Below are positions 18,051 through 26,860 of a stretch of 39,432 nt of DNA, piece by piece (position 1 is the stretch's first letter; every line of letters starts with the position of its first letter). The DNA comes from Telmatospirillum sp. (GTDB taxonomy: Bacteria > Pseudomonadota > Alphaproteobacteria > Rhodospirillales > Magnetospirillaceae): contig JARLJB010000014.1 of NCBI GenBank assembly GCA_031291415.1, positions 1-39,432 of the forward strand, read 5' to 3'. A model generated the notes under the pieces. That model saw nothing but the letters and a program-made list of their open reading frames with translations, searched no databases and was not told the origin of the DNA. The position numbers were made by a program, and so were the translations under genes.

Positions 18051-19121
18051 ATGGCGGGAAAGAAGATCAAGGTTCTTATCGTGGACGACTCCGCCGTTGT
18101 CAGGCAGGTCTTGGCGGAAACCCTTGAGTCCGATCCAGGAATCGCCGTTATGGGAGTGGCCTCCGATCCCTATGCCGCGGCGAAAATAATCGAGACCGAA
18201 ATTCCCGACGTCATCACGCTCGACATCGAAATGCCGCGGATGGATGGGCTGACCTTTCTCGAAAAAATCATGTCGCAATATCCAATCCCCGTCGTGATGT
18301 GTTCCAGTCTGACCGATGAAGGCTGTGCGACCGCCTTGCGCGCCATGGAATGCGGCGCGGTCGCGATCATCACCAAACCGAAAATCGGTGTGAAGGCATT
18401 TCTCGAAGAATCGCGTATCACCATTTGCGACGCCGTGAAATCCGCCAATTCCGTCAAACCTCAACGGCTCACCATGCAGCCAAGACGCGTGGAACAGAAA
18501 CTCTCTGCCGATGTGATGCTGGCCAAGGCCGCCAATCGTTCGATGATTCAGACGACGGAAAAGGTCGTCGTCATTGGTGCCTCGACCGGAGGAACCGAAG
18601 CGCTCCGCACCGTGCTGGTGGCGATGCCATCCGACGCTCCAGGCATCGTCATCGTCCAGCATATGCCCGAGAAATTTACCGCCGCTTTTGCGACCCAACT
18701 CGATCGGGAATGTCGCATTACGGTCAAGGAAGCCGAGAACAATGACACGGTGATGCGCGGTACCGCGCTGATTGCACCTGGCAACCGGCACACCTTGCTG
18801 AAAAGAAGCGGCGCCCGTTATTTCGTCGAAGTTCGCGAGGGACCGCTGGTGTCGCGCCATCGCCCTTCCGTCGATGTTCTGTTTCGATCGGCGGCGCGCT
18901 ACGCCGGTGGCAATGCGGTCGGGGTGATCATGACCGGCATGGGCGACGACGGCGCCCACGGCATCCTTGAATTGAAAGAGGCAAAGGCCAAGACCTTGGC
19001 TCAGGACGAGGAGAGCTGCGTGGTATTCGGGATGCCGAACGAAGCGATCAAACTCGGGGCAGTGGACAAAGTCGTGCCTCTGTCGGCGATCGCCAACGAA
19101 ATCCTCCGTGCTTGTTCGTGA
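18051..19121 (+). CDS. cheB: CheB receptor methylesterase/deamidase with receiver domain
   Basis: 356 aa. The receiver domain (about 1-125) has D12/D13 and the phospho-acceptor D58 in [12 protein letters not shown]. The linker covers about 125-168. The methylesterase domain carries the catalytic triad S178 (in GASTGG), H204 (in VQHMP) and D300 (in GMGDDGAHG). It removes methyl groups from the receptor after phosphorylation by CheA. Within this operon its receiver is the only visible phosphate acceptor for CheA, since no CheY gene is present. Confidence 0.95.
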   Translation: MAGKKIKVLIVDDSAVVRQVLAETLESDPGIAVMGVASDPYAAAKIIETEIPDVITLDIEMPRMDGLTFLEKIMSQYPIPVVMCSSLTDEGCATALRAMECGAVAIITKPKIGVKAFLEESRITICDAVKSANSVKPQRLTMQPRRVEQKLSADVMLAKAANRSMIQTTEKVVVIGASTGGTEALRTVLVAMPSDAPGIVIVQHMPEKFTAAFATQLDRECRITVKEAENNDTVMRGTALIAPGNRHTLLKRSGARYFVEVREGPLVSRHRPSVDVLFRSAARYAGGNAVGVIMTGMGDDGAHGILELKEAKAKTLAQDEESCVVFGMPNEAIKLGAVDKVVPLSAIANEILRACS

Positions 19122-19133
19122 AGGAACCAGGCT

Positions 19134-19448
19134 ATGAAAATCACCGCGTCCCAAACGGACGGAGTGTCGTCCATTAAAATAGAAGGCGATCTGGTGATCG
19201 GCGGCGTGGCCGAAGCCAAGCCGGAGCTGGTCGCCGTTTTGGCGCAGGGCGGGGATGTTTTTCTCGATCTCAGTGAGGTCGGCGGGTGCGATACTGCCGG
19301 AATTCAGCTGCTGTTGATGGCGCGCATAAGCGCGAAATCGAGGGGCGGGAAAATTTCGGTGATCGCACAATCTCCCTCGTTCCGGACTGCACTGGAGCGG
19401 GTAGGTATTTCGGCAAGATGTTTCGAGGACGAGGAAGGGACGCATTGA
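19134..19448 (+). CDS. STAS-domain protein of the chemotaxis operon
   Basis: 104 aa made of one STAS domain: two opening strands (SIKIEGDLVIGG), then VFLDLSEVGGCDTAGIQLLLMA and a last strand (GKISVIAQS) with a helix. STAS proteins of this size act as anti-sigma-factor antagonists or as protein-interaction modules, and can be switched by Ser/Thr phosphorylation. Here the usual D-S-S/A-G loop reads C-D-T-A-G-I, so a threonine sits at the expected phosphosite. It lies between cheB (12 bp) and cheA (44 bp). STAS genes occur in several alternative chemotaxis-like clusters, but the mechanism is not known to me. No matching kinase is seen nearby. Confidence 0.85.
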   Translation: MKITASQTDGVSSIKIEGDLVIGGVAEAKPELVAVLAQGGDVFLDLSEVGGCDTAGIQLLLMARISAKSRGGKISVIAQSPSFRTALERVGISARCFEDEEGTH

Positions 19449-19492
19449 CAAGGGGCGGTGAAAAACTGATCGGCTAACCGGGAGTGCTCTCC

Positions 19493-21634
19493 ATGGACGG
19501 AAACGATAAACATCTGGAAACGTTTCGTCAGGAGGCGGATGAGCTGCTTGGCGAAATCGAAACGGTCATCCTTCTTATTGAGGAAAACCCGGAAGACGAC
19601 GACGCGATCAACCGGCTGTTCCGCTCCGTCCATACCTTGAAGGGATCGGGGGGCATGTTCGGTCTCACCGATATTGCCAATTTCTCGCACGGTTTGGAGT
19701 CCGTTCTCGACAAGGTTCGCAGCAAGAAACTGGCGATAAGCAGGGAATTGATCGACCTTACGCTTGCCTACCGCGATCAGGTGGGACTGATGTTGCATGC
19801 TGGCGAGAGCGGTGTCGCCCCCGATGCGGCGCGTGTCGAAGAGATCGTGACCCGGCTCAGGGCTCTTAGTCCCTCATCCGAGACAATGAGCGACGCTCCG
19901 TCACCGATCCCCTCCGCACCCGCGGCCTTGTCATTGCCTCATGGCTCCGTCGTCACCTATCGCGTTCGGTTCAATTCGCACCCGTCCCTGTTCGTCACGG
20001 GAACGGAACCGGCCTTGCTGCTTGACGAGTTGCGTAGCCTGGGCGAATGCGCCGTGGTTGCTCATTTCGACGACGTTCCGGCTTTGGAAGATACCGATCC
20101 GGAGACTTGCCATCTCAATTGGGACATCGTCTTGACCACGGCGAGTGGACTCGATGCCATTCGCGATGTTTTTGTCTTCGTCGAGGATATCTGCAAGATC
20201 GACATCGAAGACATTTCCAGCGACGCCATTCTCGATCCCGATGCCCCGCAACCCCGCCTGGGCGACATCCTGGTTCATCGTGGCGATGTCGCGCCCGCGG
20301 ACCTGCACGATCAATTGAACAGGCAAAGCCGGCTAGGCGAACTTCTGGTCGAGAGCGGGCGAATTTCCAGCACCAAAGTCATATCGGCTCTGAGTGAACA
20401 GCAAACGGTCGCCAGGCAGCAGCTCGCCACAAAAAATGACAGTGTCCGGGTTCCGTCGGACAAGCTGGACGCCTTGATCAATCTGCTGGGCGAATTGGTG
20501 ACCAACCAGGCCCGGCTGAGCCAAATCGCCCGCAATACCGGGGATATGGTTTTGGCGGTACCGGTGGAAGAGGCTGACCGGCTGACCGACGAGCTGCGTG
20601 ATATCGTTCTCAACATCCGCATGATGCCGATCGGCACCACATTCAGCCGATTCAAGCGTCTGGTTCGCGATCTCTCGGGAGAACTCGACAAGCAGATCGA
20701 ACTGGTGACCGAAGGCGCGGAAACCGAATTGGACAAAACGGTCATCGACCGGCTGGCCGATCCGCTGGTTCACTTGATCCGCAACAGTATCGATCACGGC
20801 GTCGAGCATCCCGACGAACGGATTGCGGCAGGTAAGCCGGCCAAAGGCACCATCAAGCTGACGGCGGTACACAAAGGGGCCAGCGTCGTCATTTCCATCA
20901 TTGATGACGGCAAGGGATTGGATAAGGTCGCCATTCTCAAGAAAGCCAAGGAAAAGGGACTCGTGCCCCCCGACGTCAATCTGTCCGATAAGGAAATCCT
21001 GGCCCTGATATTTCTGCCCGGCTTTTCCACGGCCACGAAAGTCACCGATGTGTCGGGGCGTGGCGTCGGAATGGATGTGGTAAAGCGCGAAATCGATTCC
21101 TTGCGCGGTTCCATCGACATCCAAAGCGAAACGGGCACGGGAACGCGCATCGATTTGGCGTTACCGCTGACGCTGGCCATCATAGAAGGCCTGCTGGTTC
21201 ATGTCGGCGAAGACAGATATGTCATCCCTCTGTCCGCCATTGAGGAATGTCTGGAGCTGACTGCCGACCGTTTCGCCACCACCAGTGCGCGCAATATGAT
21301 CCAGGTTCGGGGTACTCCGGTGCCTTTGGTGCGATTGCGCGACATATTTGGATTGACCGATCCTCGTCCCCCATTGGAACAAGCCGTGGTGGTCGACGTC
21401 GGGCAGCTTCGCGTCGGGCTCGTCGTCGACCAGGTCATTGGAAATCACCAAACGGTGATCAAATCGTTGGGCAAACTCTATCGAAAAGCGGACTGCATTT
21501 CCGGCGCCACCATCATGGGGGACGGCAATGTGGCCTTGATTCTCGACTTGGCGGGAATTATCCGGAACGCCAAAAGCGACGAAGCCTCAGCCATCATCCG
21601 GAATACCGAAGCACGGCGAAGCGCTCTGGTCTGA
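19493..21634 (+). CDS. cheA: CheA histidine kinase
   Basis: 713 aa from the ATG at 19493, behind CGGGAG (a GTG at 19484 is less likely). P1 HPt domain with H47 in VHTLKGSGG. Next is a ferredoxin-like central domain (about 150-250, YRVRFNSHPSLFVTGTEPALLL...) in the place of P2. After that are two short repeats LGDILVHRGDVAPADL and LGELLVESGRISSTKV, which resemble the N-terminal motifs of GspE/MshE ATPases. The P3 dimerisation domain (LINLLGELVTNQARL), the P4 kinase domain (HLIRNSIDHGVEHP, DDGKGL, GRGVGMDVV) and the P5 CheW-like domain follow. It phosphorylates CheB and presumably an unlinked CheY. The operon ends here: 54 bp further on, the convergent LysR gene begins. Confidence 0.95.
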   Translation: MDGNDKHLETFRQEADELLGEIETVILLIEENPEDDDAINRLFRSVHTLKGSGGMFGLTDIANFSHGLESVLDKVRSKKLAISRELIDLTLAYRDQVGLMLHAGESGVAPDAARVEEIVTRLRALSPSSETMSDAPSPIPSAPAALSLPHGSVVTYRVRFNSHPSLFVTGTEPALLLDELRSLGECAVVAHFDDVPALEDTDPETCHLNWDIVLTTASGLDAIRDVFVFVEDICKIDIEDISSDAILDPDAPQPRLGDILVHRGDVAPADLHDQLNRQSRLGELLVESGRISSTKVISALSEQQTVARQQLATKNDSVRVPSDKLDALINLLGELVTNQARLSQIARNTGDMVLAVPVEEADRLTDELRDIVLNIRMMPIGTTFSRFKRLVRDLSGELDKQIELVTEGAETELDKTVIDRLADPLVHLIRNSIDHGVEHPDERIAAGKPAKGTIKLTAVHKGASVVISIIDDGKGLDKVAILKKAKEKGLVPPDVNLSDKEILALIFLPGFSTATKVTDVSGRGVGMDVVKREIDSLRGSIDIQSETGTGTRIDLALPLTLAIIEGLLVHVGEDRYVIPLSAIEECLELTADRFATTSARNMIQVRGTPVPLVRLRDIFGLTDPRPPLEQAVVVDVGQLRVGLVVDQVIGNHQTVIKSLGKLYRKADCISGATIMGDGNVALILDLAGIIRNAKSDEASAIIRNTEARRSALV

Positions 21635-21688
21635 TCTGAAAGATGTCGGCGGAATATGCCGATCAATGGGAAGGGGATTGGCAAGGGG

Positions 21689-22585
21689 TCATTTGGCCAA
21701 GCCCTGAATAATACGGATGACGACCGCCTTGACTTCATCGGCCGCCTTCGGATAGCGCCTTTTGACGGCCTCATCCAGGACAAGCTCTCTTCGAACATTG
21801 GGCCGAACGATCTTGGCGGCGACAAATGCACCAGATTCATATTCCTCCTTGATGGCGCCATAGCCAAGGATGGCGGGGCCGATAGACCCGGCGACCAGCG
21901 ATTTCAGCGTTGCCAGCCCTTCGACTTCGACTTCCGTCCGGATGGTCAGTCCCTGTTTATGCGCGGCATCTTCCAACAGGGCGCGCACGACGTGCCCTCT
22001 GGGTGGCAGGAGAAGTCTGTGCTGAAGGGCCGCCGATAGCGATATCGTCTCTTTCCTGATGTCGATTACGCCTCGTCGGGCGCATAGATAGAGATCCTCG
22101 AACAGCAGCGAGCGGCTGGCGTTGTCTCCTCGTTCGCGCAAATTGATGGCCAGATCGAACCGGTTGTCGTCAACGCCGGCGCGCAGATGGAGGCTGGTGC
22201 CTTCCGATATCCCGATTTGGATTTGCGGAAAGCGCGTCTTGCATTCCCGAAGCAACTGCGGCGCGACCAAGGGGGCGATGGACGCCAAGAGACCGACCGA
22301 CACGACCCCGCCGAGTTGAGCCCGACGCTCCCGCATCGCCATTTCCGCCGCGTCGACGGCGCCGAGAATGGCTTTGGCGTGCGCCAGCAGCACAAGCCCG
22401 GCCTCTGTCGGCTCCACGCCACCAGACCGCCGGTATAGCAGCGGTTCGCCGACGGCCTTTTCAAGTTCCGCGATGTGATAGCTCAACACCGGCTGCGTGA
22501 CGCTCGACAGTCCCGCCGCGGCTGTCAGGGAGCGTTTTTCGCAGATATGGACGAAAAACGTCAGGCGTCTGATGTCAAACCCCAT
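21689..22585 (-). CDS. LysR-family transcriptional regulator
   Basis: 298 aa from the ATG at 22585, behind GGGAAG. The N-terminal winged helix-turn-helix reads RRLTFFVHICEKRSLTAAAGLSSVTQPVLSYHIAELEKAVGEPLLYR. An effector-binding domain follows from about residue 90 (GVVSVGLLASIAPLVAPQLL and later LPPRGHVVRALLEDAA). It is divergent from the MFS-NTF2-RraA gene run 215 bp away, the standard arrangement for a LysR activator controlling a catabolic operon and itself. The sequence resembles Nac/Cbl/GltC-type aromatic and carboxylate regulators in general form, but the inducer is unknown. Confidence 0.92.
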   Translation of the reverse strand: MGFDIRRLTFFVHICEKRSLTAAAGLSSVTQPVLSYHIAELEKAVGEPLLYRRSGGVEPTEAGLVLLAHAKAILGAVDAAEMAMRERRAQLGGVVSVGLLASIAPLVAPQLLRECKTRFPQIQIGISEGTSLHLRAGVDDNRFDLAINLRERGDNASRSLLFEDLYLCARRGVIDIRKETISLSAALQHRLLLPPRGHVVRALLEDAAHKQGLTIRTEVEVEGLATLKSLVAGSIGPAILGYGAIKEEYESGAFVAAKIVRPNVRRELVLDEAVKRRYPKAADEVKAVVIRIIQGLAK

Positions 22586-22617
22586 GCCGCCACTTCCCTT
22601 CAATGCCGCGATAGTTC

Positions 22618-22653
22618 ATTCAAATCTTCTATATCACTTAGAAAGTTTTGAAT
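22618..22653. promoter_or_regulatory. Candidate LysR operator
   Basis: In the AT-rich divergent region between the LysR and MFS genes there is an inverted repeat, ATTCAAA (22618-22624) and TTTGAAT (22647-22653), separated by 22 bp. A T-N11-A type element lies within the interval. Position and symmetry fit an operator or activation site of the divergent regulator. This is inference from layout; no consensus is known for this protein. Confidence 0.35.
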
Positions 22654-22800
22654 TAGATTTTTTATAACTCCCAGCGCAGATTCAGTCCAACAGCGTCGCA
22701 AGCCACGAAGCTTGCCGTGAGTAGGCGTCGTCCATGATCGCTCTGATCGAGCGTCAAGAAACGATAGCGCCAACGCAGAAATGGTCTGCAAGGAGGGGGA

Positions 22801-24114
22801 GTGTCGGCGACGGCGAGGGGATCTGCGCGGTTGCGCGCAATTCAGTATGGCGTGGTGGCGCAACTTTCCGTGATCGGGATGATCAACTATCTGGATCGGG
22901 CGACACTGGCTATTGCAAATCCGCTTGTACGCCAGGACATGGGGCTGTCCGTTGGACAGATGGGCCTTCTCCTGTCGGCCTTCCCCCTGACCTATGCGCT
23001 GGCGCAGCTGCCGCTGGGTCTGATCATCGATCGGCTCGGATCTCGCCTTTTGCTTGGACTGGGGCTGGTCGTCTGGTCGTTGGCGCAGTGTTTGTCAGGC
23101 TTCTCGGGAAATGCGACGCAGCTTTGGGCGCTGCGGTTCATGTTGGGTGTCGGCGAGGCCCCAACTCTTCCCAGCAGCACCAAGGTGGTGCGCCGATGGT
23201 TCGCCTCGCATGAACGCGGCACGCCGGTCGGAATTTTCACCGGCGCCAATCACCTGGGGCAGGCCCTGGCCGCCCCGGTCCTGACCTTGCTGATGATCGG
23301 GCTGGGCTGGCGCTGGATGTTCGTCCTCATGGGATTGGCCGGTTTCATTGCTGCCGCGGCCTGGTTCTTTTTCTACCGGGATCCTGCCGACGCCAAGCTG
23401 TCGGAGACGGATCTCGCTCATCTCAGAGCCGGTGATACGGAGCGCACCGCGCAGGTCATGGATTTCGCGCTATGGCGGCGGCTGTTTGCCTTTCGTACCA
23501 GCTGGGGCCTGTTCCTCGGTGTGTTCGGTTCTTCGTATATGGGCACCATCTACCTGACCTGGCTGCCCGGCTATATGGAAATGGAACACCATCTCAGCGT
23601 CGGCAAGACCGGCCTGCTCATCACGGTGCCCTATGCCTGCTCTGTGGTGGGCAGCGTGTTCGCCGGTTGGGTATCGGATCGTCTCGCCCGACAGGGAATT
23701 TCGCCGATAAACAGCGGGCGCATTCCGTTTGTGGCGGGATTGTTGGGCATAGCGTTCTTCACGGTGCTGACGGCGCAGTCAAGCGGCCTGATGACGGCGT
23801 TGCTCTGGCTCAGTTGCGCGATGTTTTTCGGCCAGCTTTCCGGTTCGTGCTCGTGGATCGTGGCGAGCGCAGCCGTACCCGAAAATTGTCTGGGTTCGTT
23901 CGGAAGCATACAGAATTTCTTCGGCTATTTGGGCGGCGCTTTGGCTCCGGCAATCACCGGGCTGGCGGTGCAGGCGACCGGCTCGTTCACCGTCCCGCTC
24001 ATGGCAGGTGCCGCGATATCGGTTATCGGCGCGGCCATCTATTGGTTCGTTCCGAACGGGCCGATCACCGCCATGGATCTCGTACGGGCGCCGGCAATGA
24101 AGGCGCAGCCTTAA
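22801..24114 (+). CDS. MFS transporter, anion:cation symporter-like
   Basis: 437 aa with about 12 membrane helices in two halves. The first begins QLSVIGMINYLDRATLAIANP and contains the family signature GLIIDRLGSR-LLLG between helices 2 and 3. The second begins after a cytoplasmic loop (about 205-225). The N-terminal NYLDR motif and the general pattern match the ACS family (hexuronate, glucarate, tartrate, phthalate carriers). The start is a GTG at 22801 with a strong AGGAGG site. Together with the LysR regulator and an RraA-family enzyme, import of an organic acid is the likely job; the substrate is unknown. Confidence 0.88.
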   Translation: MSATARGSARLRAIQYGVVAQLSVIGMINYLDRATLAIANPLVRQDMGLSVGQMGLLLSAFPLTYALAQLPLGLIIDRLGSRLLLGLGLVVWSLAQCLSGFSGNATQLWALRFMLGVGEAPTLPSSTKVVRRWFASHERGTPVGIFTGANHLGQALAAPVLTLLMIGLGWRWMFVLMGLAGFIAAAAWFFFYRDPADAKLSETDLAHLRAGDTERTAQVMDFALWRRLFAFRTSWGLFLGVFGSSYMGTIYLTWLPGYMEMEHHLSVGKTGLLITVPYACSVVGSVFAGWVSDRLARQGISPINSGRIPFVAGLLGIAFFTVLTAQSSGLMTALLWLSCAMFFGQLSGSCSWIVASAAVPENCLGSFGSIQNFFGYLGGALAPAITGLAVQATGSFTVPLMAGAAISVIGAAIYWFVPNGPITAMDLVRAPAMKAQP

Positions 24115-24144
24115 CGAAGGCCGAAGGCATTAGGGAGGATATCA

Positions 24145-24618
24145 ATGTCCAAGACCCAAATTGGGTGTTCTCGCCGGACTATGTTGGCGGCCGTGGGCGC
24201 TGCCGCCGTCATGCCGGAGTTGGCTGCACCGGCAGACGCCGCGGACCCATCCGGTGAAGCGGCGGACGTCGCAGCAATACTGGAAATGTTGCGCATGGCG
24301 ATTCTGACCGGGGATGGTAAGGCGCTGGGCACCCTGGTTCACGAGCAGCTCATCTACGGACATTCAGATGGGCATCTTGTTCAAACGAAGACCGAGTTCA
24401 TCGAGAATTTGGCCGGAAAGATTTCCTATAAATCTCTCGTGTTTTCCGACCGGACCGTTGAGGTCGTTGGGAACAATGCTGTCGTCCGTCATACGTGGGA
24501 CAGCGTGAACATGAATGACAACATCGGCCGTTCCTACATCAAAGTGATGCAGGTGTGGAGAAAGGAAGGGGAAACCTGGAAGCTTCTCGCGCGGCAGAGC
24601 TGCCCGATAAAATCCTAA
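24145..24618 (+). CDS. Exported NTF2-like (DUF4440-type) protein
   Basis: 157 aa. The N-terminus CSRRTMLAAVGAAAVMPELAA looks like a twin-arginine signal (SRRTML followed by a weakly hydrophobic stretch), with cleavage probably near residue 33. The mature part has the cone-fold pattern of SnoaL/NTF2-like proteins: an opening helix (AAILEMLRMAILTGDGKALGTLVHEQLIYGHSDG), then strands VEVVGNNAVVRHTWDS and VMQVWRKEGETWKLLARQS. It could bind or isomerise the substrate of the pathway in the periplasm, but no catalytic residues can be assigned. The gene starts 30 bp after the transporter gene with GGAGG upstream. Confidence 0.8.
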   Translation: MSKTQIGCSRRTMLAAVGAAAVMPELAAPADAADPSGEAADVAAILEMLRMAILTGDGKALGTLVHEQLIYGHSDGHLVQTKTEFIENLAGKISYKSLVFSDRTVEVVGNNAVVRHTWDSVNMNDNIGRSYIKVMQVWRKEGETWKLLARQSCPIKS

Positions 24619-24661
24619 AGCGCACTCACATTTACTATCCGACCAAGGAGATGAAGGCGTT

Positions 24662-25324
24662 ATGTCCTCAGGTATAATCACGAACCCCTCTGCGCCGCAG
24701 GTAAAGCCCGCAATCATCGAGGCTCTGCGGGGCATCGCCGTTCCGCTGTTAAGCGACAATCTGCATCGAAACCGCGGCAGCATCGGGCTGAGCCCTTACC
24801 ATATTCCGGCCCCCCTTGTTGGAACGGCCGTGACCGTGCGCACCCGCGGCGGAGACAATTTGGCGGTTTTGCGCGCCTATGACTATTGCCGTCCCGGTGA
24901 TGTCATGGTTATCGATGCCGAGGGGGATCTGCGCAACGCCATTTTTGGCGGCATCATGTCATTTGCCGCGTATTCCCTGGGGCTCGCCGGGATGATTGTC
25001 GATGGCGCCATCCGCGACATTGCCGAGATAGGGGCTCGGACCTTCCCGGTTTATGCGCGCGGCGTCAGCCACCGGGGCCCCTATAAGGACGGTCCGGGCG
25101 AGATCAATGTGCCGATCTCCGTGGGCGGAATGGTGGTTTGCCCAGGGGACATCGTTGTCGGTGATCAGGACGGGCTTTGCGCTTTTTCTCCCGACATCGC
25201 CCAGTCGGTTATCGAAAAGGCGCTCGTGCAACGCCAGAATGAAGAAGCGACCATGCAGGTGATCAGGGATGGTCGCTGGAACCGCTCCTTTGTCGATGCC
25301 CTGGAAGCGCGGTGCATGAACTGA
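24662..25324 (+). CDS. RraA-family protein, probable 4-hydroxy-4-methyl-2-oxoglutarate/oxaloacetate aldolase type
   Basis: 220 aa of the RraA/HMG-aldolase fold. The glycine-rich core GDVMVIDAEGDLRNAIFGGIMS is followed by LAGMIVDGAIRDIAEI, with the conserved Arg-Asp pair that binds the Mg-pyruvate moiety. The C-terminal strand VCPGDIVVGDQDGLCAF is typical of the family. True RraA regulators of RNase E are about 160 aa; the greater length here and the catabolic neighbours favour the aldolase/decarboxylase branch. These cleave branched 2-oxo acids to pyruvate in aromatic or hydroxy-acid breakdown. The exact substrate is unknown. It is the last gene of the LysR-controlled run. Confidence 0.85.
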   Translation: MSSGIITNPSAPQVKPAIIEALRGIAVPLLSDNLHRNRGSIGLSPYHIPAPLVGTAVTVRTRGGDNLAVLRAYDYCRPGDVMVIDAEGDLRNAIFGGIMSFAAYSLGLAGMIVDGAIRDIAEIGARTFPVYARGVSHRGPYKDGPGEINVPISVGGMVVCPGDIVVGDQDGLCAFSPDIAQSVIEKALVQRQNEEATMQVIRDGRWNRSFVDALEARCMN

Positions 25325-25411
25325 TACCAAGTCGTTGATGCGGAGGACTCATCGAGACCGGTGACGCACGCATCACGTATCTGGTGTTCTGACAAAAACG
25401 CTTGTTTTCCT

Positions 25412-25495
25412 CGTCATTCCCGCGAAAGCGGGAATCCACAACCGGCGGAATTGCGCCCTGGCGCCGCATGGATTCCCGCTTTCGAGGGAATGACG
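25412..25495. repeat. Palindromic dispersed repeat (MITE-like)
   Basis: Two 27-bp arms, 25412-25438 and 25469-25495, are inverted copies with one mismatch around a 30-bp centre. Each arm begins or ends with CGTCATTCCC and contains its own hairpin, ATTCCCGC-gaaa-GCGGGAAT. The same CGTCATTCCCGCG type of repeat is scattered through many proteobacterial genomes. It sits in the gap between two convergent genes (RraA-family and aroA) and could act as a bidirectional transcription terminator. Confidence 0.85.
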
Positions 25496-25525
25496 GACGA
25501 CGGCACTTTCTGTTATGTCGCAACT

Positions 25526-26782
25526 CTAAAGTGGTTCAAGCCCGACACCCAGGGACGCCAAGGTCTGCCAATAGGCGGGGTAGGTTTTGGCGACGCAGCC
25601 GGGATCCTGGATCGTGATGCCGGCGAGGCGCAGACCGGCGAGGGCGAGGGCCATGGCGATTCGGTGGTCGGCATAGGTCTGGATCTGCGCCGGCAGCCGT
25701 CCCGCCAGCGGCGGATCGGCGGCCACCACCAGATCGTCACCGTCTTCCCGCGCCAATCCCGGGCGGATGCGGCAAAGTTCGGTGGCCAGTGCCGCCACCC
25801 GGTCGCATTCCTTGACGCGGAGATTTGCAATTCCGGTGAAGCGAACCGGGGTCCGGTTGAATGCGGCCAGCACCGCCAGCGTCGGAACGGCGTCTTGCAT
25901 CTGCGCGCCGTCGATCTCGGGCGGGAGGTTTGGGAAGGCCGAGATCAGGCGGTGGGCGGCGGCATCGGGCTGGGTGAAAGCCTCCGCCGCCAGACCAAGA
26001 TCGATATCGCCACCGGTCAGGGCTGCCGCCGCCCAAAGATAGGTGGCTGCCGAGGCGTCCGGCTCCACCGCGAAGTCGGTGGCGCGGTAACCGGTGGGGT
26101 GAACCGTCCAGGACGCGCCGCCGACCGCGTCGATGCTGGCGCCGAATGCCCGCATCGCCGCCAGAGTGAGTTCGACATAGCCACGTGCCCCGATTAGCGG
26201 ACCGGCGAGGTTGATGGTGACCGGCGTCCTGGCGCAGGGGGCGGCCATCAACAGCGCGGATACGTATTGGCTGGACAGGCTGGCGTCGACCGTCACTTGA
26301 CGACCGCAGATTCCTCCCGTTCCGCGAACGATGACCGGTGGACATCCCGAGTCCGATGTCACGTCGACGCCCAGGGCCTTCAGCGCCTCGACCAGCGGTG
26401 CGATCGGGCGTTTGCGCATATGGGCGTCCCCATCGATCACCGTCATGCCCTCGGTATTGGCGGCGGCTGCCACAAGAAAACGGGTTGCGGTGCCGGCATT
26501 GCCAAGGAACAGCGGCTCGGACGGTGGCCGTAGCCGTCCCGTGCCGGTGATGACGAAACTGGTGTCGTCGGGTTCCTCGACCGTCACGCCCATCAGACGC
26601 AGCGCAACGGCCATATGGTGCGTATCGTCGCTTTTCAGGGCGCCCGTAAGGTGGCTTCGGCCCGTTGCGAGCGCGGCCAGCAGCAATGCGCGGTTGGTGA
26701 TCGACTTCGAACCAGGCAATGTGACCCGGCCCCGTAGCGGTCCTTGAACCGGCGTGATCGTCACTGCGCTCCATCCGCGCAT
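25526..26782 (-). CDS. aroA: 3-phosphoshikimate 1-carboxyvinyltransferase (EPSP synthase)
   Basis: 418 aa from the ATG at 26782; a TTG at 26806 would add eight residues. It carries PGSKSITNRALLLAALATG near the N-terminus (PEP and shikimate-3-phosphate binding) and the second signature LFLGNAGTATRFLVA near residue 90. The C-terminal region VKECDRVAALATEL and YADHRIAMALALAGL is also conserved. It joins PEP to shikimate 3-phosphate in aromatic amino acid biosynthesis, in the cytoplasm. It lies downstream of the rRNA methyltransferase gene on the same strand. The GNAGTATR loop has threonine at the position that is alanine or glycine in many enzymes. Confidence 0.95.
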   Translation of the reverse strand: MRGWSAVTITPVQGPLRGRVTLPGSKSITNRALLLAALATGRSHLTGALKSDDTHHMAVALRLMGVTVEEPDDTSFVITGTGRLRPPSEPLFLGNAGTATRFLVAAAANTEGMTVIDGDAHMRKRPIAPLVEALKALGVDVTSDSGCPPVIVRGTGGICGRQVTVDASLSSQYVSALLMAAPCARTPVTINLAGPLIGARGYVELTLAAMRAFGASIDAVGGASWTVHPTGYRATDFAVEPDASAATYLWAAAALTGGDIDLGLAAEAFTQPDAAAHRLISAFPNLPPEIDGAQMQDAVPTLAVLAAFNRTPVRFTGIANLRVKECDRVAALATELCRIRPGLAREDGDDLVVAADPPLAGRLPAQIQTYADHRIAMALALAGLRLAGITIQDPGCVAKTYPAYWQTLASLGVGLEPL

Positions 26783-26860
26783 CGCTTTTTCCTCGTCTCG
26801 GCTCAAGAATCCTCTCGACGATGTCCGTTCGTCGAGGGTGTGCGTTCGGGCAGGTCTTGC

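Noticed and set aside
18033-19451. 472-aa minus-strand open frame
   Set aside because: Antisense to cheB and the STAS gene, both with complete catalytic or fold motifs.
21635-21688. Terminator between cheA and the LysR gene
   Set aside because: Only a 5-bp TCGGC/GCCGA stem is visible, without a T run; too weak to call.
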